From positions 247,836-311,835 of the forward strand of contig MEHQ01002773.1 of the NCBI GenBank assembly GCA_008828725.1: a stretch of 64,000 nucleotides of DNA, written 5' to 3'. The first letter of the stretch is position 1. The number at the start of each line of letters is the position of its first letter. Under the pieces are notes generated by a model. It did not search any database, was not told the origin of the DNA, and worked only from the letters and a program-made list of their open reading frames with translations. Source of the DNA: Saccharina japonica (lineage: Eukaryota > Sar > Phaeophyceae > Laminariales > Laminariaceae). Positions 11,941-22,100 of the stretch are shown here, piece after piece. The position numbers and the translations under genes were made by a program.

Positions 11941-12366
11941 CTACGTTGGACACTCGGCGCGGTGTGCCTGTCGCGTGAGGATGTAATCGATGCGCCGGCA
12001 TTCGTCCCCCGATACGCCGTTGTATGTGTGCCATATCCCACCCTTACGTGTGGGGAAGAAGGTGTTCGTGATTGCTAGTCTGTTGTCCGTTGCGAAGGTC
12101 AGCAGTAGCCTGCCATTGTCGTTCAGCTTATCACGCCCGTGCTCGCCCATGATACGTTCGTCCTCTCCATCCACCCTCTCTCCCGTCCGCGCATTGGCGT
12201 CCATCAGTACATAGACACACTCCTTGGCAGGGATCCCCCGCACGAGGCTGTCAAGTTTTTCCCAGAACCTGTGCTTGCTGTCGGCGGTTGCGACCTCTGT
12301 TGGGGCGTACGCAGCTACGAAGTTGACCGCTCCGCGGTGGCCCGTTATCTCAAACCTCATGGCCAT
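11941..12366 (-). pseudogene. LINE endonuclease C-terminal fragment
   Basis: 142 codons matching the second half of an exonuclease-endonuclease-phosphatase domain. The catalytic Asp/Asn of LMDANAR and the RIDYIL motif near the end of the domain are visible. The N-terminal metal-binding Glu region is absent. It belongs to the LINE whose RT lies at 9376-11289. Confidence 0.8.
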
Positions 12367-12763
12367 AACGCCTTCATCGATCTGAAATCTATTATTAATG
12401 GTAGTAGATACGTGAGCGTATTAAAAACGATTTAGCAATATAGAGCTCTGCACGTATTACGTATCACGTATCATACACAAATTAACGAAACTTTGAACAC
12501 GAAAGACACCATAAATAAAAAATTAACAACAGTGATGAACAAGAAGGTAATCCGTATGCCATAAGTATACCATTGATACGTATATTGTATATTGTATGTT
12601 TGCGTGATGTGTGGTGTGGGCGTGCATGTGGCCATGCCTGGCCGTAAAATATTTTTACACGCGGCGATCAATACGCACGTGGTTGGAAGACAGACTTGGT
12701 CTCGACGTGACATCGCAGTTCTTCACTTGCGAGTTTGTTTGTTTATTTTGCCGATCCTTCCGT
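12367..12763. other. AT-rich stretch upstream of the LINE 5' break
   Basis: No gene, hairpin family or tandem repeat recognised. It contains short palindromic runs such as TACGTATCACGTATCATAC near 12460. Confidence 0.35.
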
Positions 12764-12879
12764 AATTCGATGCGAGTTGGCGAGGGAAAGGGAGAGCTGA
12801 AACTTTCTCGCGATTGAAATTCAAGTGGTAAGGAGGGTGACGCGCCTACTCTGTGACCCCGGATCTGAGTTGCGACTAC
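12764..12879 (+). repeat. SINE-like dispersed repeat, copy 2
   Basis: Shares AATTCGATGCGAGTTGGCGA, CTTTCTCGCGATTGAAATTC and GTGACCCCGGATCTGAGTTG with the copies at 14033 and 15691. Confidence 0.55.
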
Positions 12880-13169
12880 CAATATGGACCGACTATTACA
12901 AGAACGAGGGGAGAGGAGAGCGAAGATAACAAAAAAATGTGATCGGGCAAAACAAAGGGAAACAAATGTGCAAACTTTAGTTCCTCAATACTCTTGTAAA
13001 TAGGCGTATATGGCTTTGTAAAAATACATGGGAGAGTGAACAAGAATAGCCATACGTACATACGCGTATCCCGCACCAAGAACGATGACCTGAAACATGT
13101 ATGTACGATGTACTTGTAGTGTGGTTCGAGCGCGTTTCTTCTTTCATATACCTCGTATACAGAGTGGTA

Positions 13170-13360
13170 CAGGAAACCTATTGAGAAAGATGAAATCTGG
13201 TCCGGGCTAGGATTTCTTATTTGAGAGAGTTCGCTTTCTCACTATTGAATAATTACTTCAACTTCACGGTAACTACTTTTGAATTCCCTTTTTCCCTTCG
13301 AACTTCAGCTTGTTTTTCTTATTGTATAGCTTGTTTCTTATCAGTAAGTAGCTATCCTGT
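13170..13360. mobile_element. MITE with AGGACACCTA termini, copy 2 (eroded)
   Basis: Left end CAGGAAACCTATTGAGAAAG, internal GAAATCTGGTCCGGGCTAGG and right part GCTTGTTTCTTATCAG match the copies at 8417 and 14790. The terminal repeats are partly decayed. Non-coding. Confidence 0.5.
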
Positions 13361-14032
13361 ACTACAAGTATTCTGAAAAATGATAAAACAGATGAAAAGT
13401 TCCGTTCCATAACCAACAACCAATGTGGTAGCCCTTGACATGCTCCCACCCCTATTGTTGTTGGTATTAATAGTAATATACGACCTGTCCAAGGACGAGT
13501 TGACGTCTATAGACGTCGGTAGTCTCAGTTTCCAGTTGCGGGCCAGGTATACGACACAAAATCGGATATACGAGTCTAAAATTACGCGGTTGGAAGTCTG
13601 TGAATATCATGCGTACCACCTGGGATTCGTTTCGCTGCGAAATTCCACATACATCATCACGGCCGCCGTGTCTGATGACAATGTAGGCCCACCTTTACCG
13701 ACGTCTGTGTGGAGCTAGCTCTCTGTGTGTGTCTCTCTCCCGACAACACTATTAATAGTACAGCTCGGCGCCTCTACAGGCTCAACACTCTCAGCACCTC
13801 CACTTAAGGCAGGCACGATCGCGAGAGGCAGCCGCAAGACATATAGGCGAGAGGTGAGTGGAGCACGCACCCGACTGATAATGACCTCGCATTGTGCGCT
13901 TGCCATAATACGTTTATTGTGCGTTGGATGAGTTTCTCGCGCGGAATTCCCGTTGCGATTTACTCTGAATTTGATTTGATTGATACTACTGTACGTCTGC
14001 TGTGTACGAGAATTTTTTGTTTTGTTTGACCC
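13361..14032. other. Stretch without a confident gene
   Basis: Open frames at 13425-13718 (+) and 13715-14269 (-) were considered; neither shows a motif. The minus-strand frame crosses the SINE-like copy at 14033, which argues against it being coding. The segment 13850-13960 resembles a decayed tRNA-like head preceding that SINE copy. Confidence 0.3.
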
Positions 14033-14165
14033 AATTCGATGCGAGCTGACTAAGGAAGAAAGGGCTGGAACCTGCTCGTAGCCATAAAAATGCAAGGCAA
14101 GAACCGTGCGAAGTGCGGAGAGGCGGGAGAAGAGCCTACTATGTGACCCCGTCTCTGAGTTACGA
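14033..14165 (+). repeat. SINE-like dispersed repeat, copy 3
   Basis: Contains AATTCGATGCGAGCTGACTA, GGAAGAAAGGGCTGGAACC, AAAAATGCAAGGCAAGAACC and GGAGAAGAGCCTACTATGTG in the same order as copies 1, 2 and 4. Confidence 0.55.
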
Positions 14166-14789
14166 AAAGAGAGCAAAAAAACAGCGAAGATGATAAATGG
14201 GACAAAAATAAATAAATCCGTGTACCAACCTCTATTATGTTCGTAGGTAAAAGCTTTTAACCCAATCATAACTGAAAAAAGTATCCCACACTAATTTCAA
14301 GTCATTTGTCCCCAAAGATGTGGGACCAGTTTTCAAAGGGATGAGAGGAACTATTCATATTTGTAGATACGACCCATGTCAGATAACATCACAAGTCCAA
14401 TCTGTTACCGACCCTGCCTGCCCTCAGCTGGAGCCGTGACCCCACCCGGACCGGGTCCTTCTTGACACCCTGCTCCCACCAAGGTAGTAGTGGTGGATAA
14501 GTACAATCAGGCGCTGCCAGGGCCCATAAAAGACAGCCTGCTCCCACGTGCGTCTTCATCGGCTATACCCGGGGTTTCACCACCAACAGCTACTACCTGG
14601 TACAGCAAAAACGGGAACGACTCTAAAACTGGTATGTACAATAGTCTACGATTCGTTGTGCTTTTCTCCGTACCCTCGTCCCAGCAAATTTAGCTGCCCC
14701 TGCTCTTGGTGACGCATGCCTTCGATGCTCCTGGGGTTGCCGCTTCTCGTACCTTTCGTACATATACATATACAACTGCTGTTGTAGTA

Positions 14790-15059
14790 CACGACACCTA
14801 TTAAGAAACAGGAAATCTGGTCCAGGCTGTTTTTCGTATTTGAGACAGGGTGCTTTGTACACTTATTTCAAGATAACGACTCCCGGATTCCTTATCTACC
14901 TTTAAATATCAGCCTCGCTTTCTTATTAGCCTGTTTCTTATTATTACGGAGGACCATAGTTAATAGGACCAAATTTTGTTAGTAAAAATCTATGAATATA
15001 TAGGGTTTTTTTTGTACGGAAGGTCCTATTTACTATGGTCCTCCGTAATAGGTGCCCTG
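14790..15059. mobile_element. MITE with GACACCTATTAAGAAACAGG terminus, copy 3, split by a nested MITE
   Basis: The left end GACACCTATTAAGAAACAGG is mirrored by CCTGTTTCTTA at 14930-14940, then TAGGTG at 15049-15054. The right terminal repeat is interrupted by the 109-bp element at 14942-15050. The internal GAAATCTGGTCCAGGCTG matches copies 1 and 2. This gives a clear order of events: the 109-bp family moved after this one. Confidence 0.7.
14942..15050. mobile_element. 109-bp MITE with TATTACGGAGGACCATAG ends, copy 1 (nested)
   Basis: Near-perfect inverted repeats of about 29 bp (TATTACGGAGGACCATAG, continuing to AATAGGACC) enclose a short AT-rich centre ending in TATAGGGTTTTTTTTGTACG. Copies of the same size occur at 23168-23276 and 46682-46791. 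It sits inside the right terminal repeat of the element at 14790-15059. Folded RNA would be a long hairpin. Confidence 0.8.
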
Positions 15060-15559
15060 CACTGCTGTATGCAGCGAAATAGCTGTCGATGTACAGCGGT
15101 GGGCGCCCGCCCGCAATTCATAAACATGAAGTTTATAAGAAACTCGGCCTGAGATCGCTGAGATTTTTTAGAAATATCGGAAAATGGGCGTGAGAACAAC
15201 ACATCAAACCGGGCGTCAATATATGAAACAATTATTGTGTTCATACCTCGTATCTGTATCGCACACCGTCATATTTATACGTAAGAGTAAGAAACAGCAG
15301 TTATGGAGGCCCACCTGTAAATTAGGAAACAAGGTCGCTCCACAGCGCGGCACGGCGTGATAAACGGCGAAAGCAACACCTTCGAACAGAGTACATTCAA
15401 ATATCTCGAGAAGCGACGTTTCCTTCAAGAATCAGTCTTACATGATTGTTTTACAATTATCCGACAGCTATACTGGCTGTATAAGGGCCAAATACATTTT
15501 TTTCTATTTCATTGACAGTTTTCGATTTTTTTTTGTTTTTTATTTAATTACATATCATT

Positions 15560-15640
15560 CCCGGTGGTTCAGCAGGAAACCACGAAACCTGTTGAGTTGG
15601 AAGTCGAGGGTTCGAGTCTCCTCGCGGAGATTTTTATTAT
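15560..15640 (+). other. tRNA-like segment (possible SINE head or decayed tRNA)
   Basis: TGGTTCAGCAGG fits an A box and GGTTCGAGTCT fits a B box, spaced about as in a tRNA. The arms do not fold cleanly: the T-stem has a mismatch, the acceptor stem pairs at only part of its seven positions, and no proper anticodon stem is visible. I read it as a pol III promoter-like SINE head or pseudo-tRNA lying about 50 bp upstream of SINE-like copy 4, and not as a working tRNA. Confidence 0.35.
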
Positions 15641-15690
15641 CAAATGACACCACTTTGTCGAGAGCGCACATCATAGCGTGGTTAAAAGCA

Positions 15691-15821
15691 CAATTCCACG
15701 AGAGATGGCGAGGGAAGAAAGTTCTACGTAAAGTCTTCTCGCGATAAAAATGCAAGGCACGTACCATAGTGGGGAGGGGGGAGAAGAGCCTTCTTAGCGA
15801 CCCCGGATCTGAGTTACGACT
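15691..15821 (+). repeat. SINE-like dispersed repeat, copy 4
   Basis: Contains GAGATGGCGAGGGAAGAAAG, TCTTCTCGCGATAAAAATGC, GGGAGAAGAGCCTTCTTAGC and GACCCCGGATCTGAGTTACG. Best-preserved copy, and the one preceded by the tRNA-like region at 15560-15640. Confidence 0.6.
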
Positions 15822-16705
15822 GAAGAGGGAGAGAGAATAGAAGGCCGAAGATAATACATGGGATGCAAAAAAATACCAGGTATAATACGAGTGAGTGTAA
15901 GTCGAAACGTCAATCACCAACAGGGATTTACCAGTGAAATTGAACATCACGGAATTCCACAAGAATTATGTTTGGACTTGTTTTGCTCTGCGTGGTATTC
16001 AATTTGGGAAGTTTGTCCAAATCAACATGGTATGTTCCATGAAACCGAAGCAAGCCACGCTCGCTCGTGTTCGAACCCTTCCCGTTATTGAAGCAATCGG
16101 CTTGAAAGTTCGTTCCAGGCGGTGTGTTGTCTTTCGTGTGACGCACGTTATGTCTCTTGAGCCGGTTGGTTTCTAACGCGACACAGACAGTAGTGGTGAA
16201 GATTGCGCTGTGTTTCACGTGACATCCGACAGCGATAAAAGGCAAGCAGGGTTTTTTCTACAAAATATGGATTGAGGTATTGAGTTGGCATACCCTGTTC
16301 GTTAGAGCTACCTAATGTCTTCTGCTACGGAAAGTGAGAACGTTTCCGTATACATCCGGCAAACTCGCCTCAGAACAGTGTACCTGTGTGTTTGTCGACA
16401 GTTGACGAAAATTACACCCCGGCTCCAGGTCCAACAAACCCAACCGGGTGATACCATTGTCCGTCGCGGTACACGGTTTTATGTCAAACAGCCCAAGACC
16501 AAAACATACGTTTACTGGAATACAAATTATCCGACTTGCTGAAGTAATGTCGACTGACACGGCAATATCATGAATAATGCAATTCAAGATCGTAACAGCA
16601 AGAAGCACAACGGCAGCAACAGCAGCAAACCTCAGGCACCACCCGAGTCGTATAACAAGTCCACTCACAGAAGGAACAATAACCTGCCGACCCAGCGAGA
16701 TATTC

Positions 16706-16820
16706 ATGCATGGCCATAGTCGTATAATCATAGACCCTCGCATCCCTACAATGCCGGGACGGAGCATGTCGGGTTTTCACCGACCAGGCGAACAATACAA
16801 GCACCAAGCGCGAAGCGCCA
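16706..16820 (+). repeat. Dispersed ~60-115-bp segment (possible LTR or TRIM relic)
   Basis: The block ACCCTCGCATCCCTACAATG plus GGAGCATGTCGGGTTTTCAC plus AGCACCAAGCGCGAAGCGC recurs in reverse at 50130-50224, and its core recurs at 636-693 and 8951-9008. Identity stays high over 50-100 bp and the order is constant. The segment after it (to about 17180) includes a short open frame starting MTTDQRLRKYESPSSSN that could be a gag-like start. An LTR or TRIM origin is therefore possible but unproven. Confidence 0.5.
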
Positions 16821-17151
16821 TGATGTGTTCGACCAGGGAAGGGGAGATCACGTGGTAGTGGTGACCAGCGCGTCGATCCCCACAGCAATCTTGTCCCACG
16901 CGGACCTGAGCCCTCCCCGACTTAAACTGGCCGCCCACACCTCAGCTGGCAGCACTACCAAAAGCAGGGCGGCATCATGACGACAGATCAGAGGCTTCGG
17001 AAGTATGAATCCCCATCATCGTCAAATGAACAGCAGCGGAACACACCAACAAACAAACACCAGGCACCTAACAGCAGGAACAGGCCCAGTCGGTCGCACC
17101 TGGGCCCCTATTTCCGAGACGTAGACAGAGAGTGGACCCCACAAAAATACG

Positions 17152-17226
17152 AATTACCGCAGTTCCCGAGCGAAGTTTAAACGTAATTACCGCAGTTCCC
17201 GAGCGAGGTATAAACGTAATTACCGC
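17152..17226. repeat. 33-bp direct duplication, about 2.3 copies
   Basis: AATTACCGCAGTTCCCGAGC followed by GAAGTTTAAACGT (17152-17184) is repeated as the same 20-mer followed by GAGGTATAAACGT (17185-17217), and a third unit begins at 17218. Two substitutions separate the two full units. Confidence 0.85.
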
Positions 17227-18149
17227 TGGCAAAACGGCCCTCGCCCCTACCGCCATTCACGTGTGTATTAAGGTATCACCTAGGGAAGACCACGGCAACG
17301 AATGTCTTTATCGCTACTCCACAGCAGTATCATGTTGGGTAAACAAAGAGACCCACCTGTTCTATCGTACCAGCAGAGTGTCTTTGACTATCTTTGTGAA
17401 TACATCATCAGCAACCTCATCACGATTCGATGCAACTGCATATCACACGAACGGTGGCAACATGTTTGCACATGGCCACGCTGCAAGACATAGATGACCT
17501 CGTGAGGGGGGGGCAGACAACCAATAAACCCATGTGTCTCGCGTGCATCAGTGTGCCTGTACTTACAAGTCCATGTCTGCTGTGTTGCAAGTGTAATGTA
17601 CGTCACCATCCCGTTGCACCTAGTTAACGCTGTATTTTTTTCGTGAACCAACTATACTGGCCGGGCTGGGGACGCCTGTTTACGACGCCCGCGCTAGCCC
17701 GTTCGGCTCCGTCTGTTTCGGCTGTTATTTGTTTGGGTCGGGTTAAAATATCATAACGGCGGTGTTTGCATCCACTAATACTGTATAGAATCTCTACACA
17801 GCATGCTCTGTTTTGGTGAGCGGGCGATTAGTACAGTAGGACAAAGATACACGAGGAGAGTGATACCAGGTATTTACGAAATGCAAGAAAAGGAGCCAAC
17901 AGGTTCAACGGATGCCTAACCGTAATTATTCCACACACACACGTTGTCAGTCATCCTGGTGTGACGTACACACCCACCCACCCACCCACCCACCCACAAG
18001 AGCTGCGATATAATTACACCGCTTTTCGGGACAAAACATGACGGACTGAGGAGGCTTTTCTCTATCGAAGAACTGTCGTATATCGTTTGTTTCTTTGCAC
18101 TACCACTCTGGGTGTAAATAAAAGGACCGCTTGGTGTTCATCTTCATGT
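17227..18149. other. Non-coding stretch
   Basis: No gene recognised. Contains a CACC microsatellite (about 17968-17997) in an otherwise unremarkable region. Confidence 0.35.
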
Positions 18150-18400
18150 GACACATGCTACGATAGAGGTGCACCATGTTTTTCCTGATTTCCTCACTTA
18201 AGGAGCGTCATATATACCTCACCGAAAACATGATTTTGGAGGAAAATAAAAGTGCTGCCGGATGCGAAATATCATGACCGAAGTATAATCTGAAACAGTA
18301 TTTGTCACAAAAACAAAAGTCAGATGAATTTGAGTTAAGTAGCCCGATCGTTCAGAAAGCGATTCAGCCAAAACGTGCTACCTTTATCATAGCACGCGTC
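18150..18400 (+). mobile_element. GACGC-terminal MITE (family M1), TSD ATGT
   Basis: 251 bp with ends GACACATGCTACGATAGAGG and, at the right, GCACGCGTC preceded by CTTTATCATA. Flanked by ATGT on both sides. Internal hallmarks of family M1 are a CTCACTTAAGGAGC block near the left end, GATTTTGGAGGAAAATAAAA in the middle, and GAGTTAAGTAGCCCGATCG near the right end. No coding capacity. Confidence 0.85.
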
Positions 18401-18543
18401 ATGTACGAATGGTCCTTGTATTCCCGCCGAGGAGAGTGGTATGCTTCTCGGTATAGATAGACCTCGTAGGCCACGGAATTGCACATCAGGTTAGGCGTGA
18501 ATTTTCCGCAAAAGTCAATTTTACGACTTTTGTTTTCAGCCCC

Positions 18544-18640
18544 TTAACCCTTTTAGGACTGCAGTCCCGTTATGGGGACAAACCACTCTAATTCTAAGTA
18601 ATGTGTCCCCGAAACGGGACTGCAGTTCTAAAAGGGTTAA
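18544..18640. mobile_element. PiggyBac-like MITE, copy 2
   Basis: TTAA, then CCCTTTTAGGACTGCAGTCC, a short AT-rich centre, the mirrored arm ending CTGCAGTTCTAAAAGGG, and TTAA again. The arms match over about 33 bp and include the CCCCAT/CGGGGACA block. Best-preserved copy with the one at 45595. Confidence 0.85.
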
Positions 18641-19170
18641 GTGAGGGCTCTCATGTAGTTTGGAGTGCATCCTCATCGTGGCGTGCATCCACCTGCGAAG
18701 CGTCCACGGCGGTTACGACATGCAGCACAACCACGCAGACTCCCGGGCAATTGCTTTCGCGAGAAGCATTTCTCTGCACACAACCGAAAGGAATACATTC
18801 AGTAAGACATGTGCACCTGCATCATAACAAGTGTTTCCCCACGTAGAGTTTTCCTACAGGGTTCGCCTATAAGGAAAGGGGGTCGTGACTCAGAGGGGTG
18901 CATCTCCTCTTCTGGGACAACGTGCGTTCCAGTGTGCTCGATTGTGGTTCCCATGTATTGCTGTGTCCTGGCTGCTTACAAAACAAATTTTGACAGTAGT
19001 ACTGTGCGTGAATACCGGAGTATAGTTTTTGATGCCCGAAGTTCGATGAAACATTCAAAGTAAAAATTACGACCGTCCTGCCCATGCGCCAACACGACGA
19101 ACCGCTGCTCCAGGTCATCTCGCGCGGTGGACAGGAACACCAACTGTTCAAAGTCCGACCAAGCTCCGCC

Positions 19171-22100
19171 ATGAAGATCCAACGCCAAACTTCCGTTGGA
19201 CTCTTGTCTCTGGGATCCCTGTTGGTATTTTTGTCGGGCTGTGGCGTCGCCGGCAGCACCAGCAGCGGCATGTCGCCGAATGGCTGCATCCCCTCCTTCG
19301 TTTCGGACGGTGACTGCGACGGACTCAACAACAACGAGGAATGCGGTGAGTTTAGTTCCGTTTCGTCTCTAGACAGACCAGATGGGGCCATGCAATACCA
19401 TAATAAAGCATACGTGTATTTCCTCACGTGCGTGCCGTTGTGAGAGGGATGCTATGAGAGAGAGGTGCAACCGTGCACTTTTTGAGGATGGTCACTTCTG
19501 CGGAGCTCTATACGAAACCCCAAAAAAACGATTGTTGAGGGAAATAAAAGTTGCTATAATATATATACCCGATGAACTCGCCCATGGCCTAAGGGCCCAT
19601 ATTAACGAGTATTAAATAATTTCAATTTGGAAAAATAAAAATTCAAATTCGCTTTTCATTGGTCAACACACGCACCAGCACCAAATACTAGGATCTTGGG
19701 GTATAATCTTGGGTGGTGGTGCGGGTTCTGACCAATGAAAAGCGGATTTGATTTTTTTTTTTTTCTAAATTGTTTTTTTTTCTTCTTCGTTAAAACGGGC
19801 CCTACGTACACAATGAAACATATTGCACCACTATTAATAGAAGAATAAAAAGTCCGACGATTTGGGGTTAAGGAGCTCGACCAATCAGAAAACGTTAAGG
19901 CTGAAACGTGTCACGGTAAAGGTCACCATGGTTGTTTCTGAGGGTGGTCGCTTGAGGCGCTATCTACCTATCACCCAAAACAGCGATTCTGAAGAAACCA
20001 AACAGTGCGACCCGATGCGCAATCCCATGGCTTAAGGATTCATGAAAACAATGTTGCGACACGATAATGAAATTCCGCCGATTCTGGGTTAAGGGCCCGT
20101 TTTAACGAAGAAGAAAAAAATTCAATTTGGAAAAACATATATTCAAACCCGCTTTTCATTGGTCAACACACGCACCAGCACCAAAGATTAGGATCTTGGG
20201 GCATAATATTTGGTGCTGGTGCGTGTGTTGACCAATGAAAATCGAATTTGATTTTTTTTTTCCAAATTGAATTTATTTTATACTCGTTAATTCGGGCCCT
20301 AAGGAGCATCATTATCATTCAGAAAACGTTTCAGCCAAAAAACGGTACACGTCTATCGTACCACGCGTCTATCGTAGCCTGCGTCGTGAGAGGATGTGCA
20401 GGGCCTCCATGGTGACAAACCCAACGCAGAAACAAGTGTAGCTACCTCCGTAGATCATGAAGGCCATAGGGTTCCCACTTAATAAACCTTAGCTAGTGCA
20501 GTGTGTCATTCGTACAAGAATCGAGCAGACGCACGCTACGGCAGAGAGGTGTACCATTGTTTTGTATAAAGCTCGTCACTTGAGGAGTTCCATGCCTACA
20601 TACCTGCAGTAGTCTAAACACTGTCTTTGGAGGAAAGTGGACGTGCTACCCGATGGAAAATCGCATTGCACGACTGTACAATGATGAAACGTGAAAAAAA
20701 CGATACTGAAATACCGACGCGTTTGGGTTAAGCAGCCCGATCATTCAGAAACAAAAATCGGCTAAACAAAATGATTCGTAGCTCTATCGTAGCGCGCGTC
20801 GTGATCATTCCTGCTTTGGAAGATGCCTAGGTCATGGAGAGGGAAAGGATTATTCTTACGAGGTGTGTAACGCTTGCAAAATGCCTACGAAGCTGCACTT
20901 GTACGTTCAAGTGGATGCGTGCTACGATAGATATGTCACATTTTGAATGTCGTTTTCTAAATGCCTGGTCTCCTTACCCCTAAGTCGTCTCAAATCTGAT
21001 GTCCCCATATTTTTGAAGTTCATACCTGCGCCACGGGATTGTTCACCTGGTAGCACTTTTGGTTTCCTCCGAAAACATTTTTTTCGGTGAGGTACATCGT
21101 AGAGCTCCTCAATTGCCCACCCCCTCTACGGTATACCTCTACCGTAACATGCGTCAGTGCACCTCTGTGGCAGCCCCTCTAAACATGAATGGCGCCCTAA
21201 CACACCCCGCATGAAATTTCCGGGAAGGCTGCGAATATCCGAAGCCGACATCCTAAAGTCAAACGTGGAACTCCATACCCTTGCCGAGTAATCCCACGGT
21301 AGGGATACCACTTCTTGGCTCAATCTTTTCTGACCGGTTGAGCTCCCCACGTGAGTAACCACTGAATACGATTCTTTATTTACTGGTATGTTTGGTTTTG
21401 GACTACGTACCGCATTGGACTTTTGATGGGGTTGCGCGAACGACTGTTTCCAAAGTCATGTTTCGGGTAGAACATTGAGCTCCTCATGTGAGGAGCTCAA
21501 AAAATGATGCTGCACACTTACCGTGGGATGAGTCTGCCCAAGAAGGAAGAAGTATCGCCTGGGCCAGTATCCAGGTTTTACGGGGGGGCTCGTACTGCGA
21601 GTATCCTGGTTTCGTATAGAAAGGCCGATACTGCCAGTGTCATGGTTCGTTCTAGGACGGCCCGTGCGGCTGTACTCATCCCCGGAGAGGGCGACCACAA
21701 GAGAGGAAAGGATACACCACGCCATACCGGTAGTGGTCTAACCACGAACTCGTTCTGAAACGTGTTGTCGAAGAAAACACGCCGATAGTTTACTGAAAAA
21801 AGAGCTGTTTATGATGCTTGTTTTACTCATTCGCTACCTATGCGTATGCAGCCCTGTTAGTCTGGGTCTAGGCGTTTGCCGAATATTCGGAAATATAGCA
21901 CTTCCGTCTGAGGGGATTTTGAAAGCCGACTCTCCTCAAAACACGAGTGGCGTACCCCAACAAAAATGGTGGCTCCGGAAACAAATGCGTCGAGATTTTC
22001 CAAGACAACCCACCCCCTTGAGTTGTAACTTCACAGCCACGTTTCGCCAAAACGACTGTTGCGACGGTCGGGGAGGTCGCATTTAACTCCTTTCTTTTCA

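Larger units (their letters stand above)
9376..12366 (-). mobile_element. Non-LTR retrotransposon (LINE), 5'-truncated and frameshifted
   Basis: Read on the minus strand, the element carries the C-terminal half of an apurinic-type endonuclease (12366-11941: VNFVAAYAPTE, YVLMDANARTG, RRIDYILTR), a linker (about 12040-11150, LGGRLAHNRAVRT, then AELEAVYKDRDMRGLYKHL) and a reverse transcriptase (11289-9376). The parts lie in different frames. The endonuclease starts in mid-domain, so the 5' end was probably lost at insertion, as is usual for LINEs. Endonuclease followed by RT in a single polypeptide is the layout of RTE- and Jockey-like clades. I cannot assign the clade without a tree. No target duplication could be identified. 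Confidence 0.9.

Noticed and set aside
13715..14269. 184-codon minus-strand ORF
   Set aside because: It reads through a SINE-like repeat copy and shows no domain.
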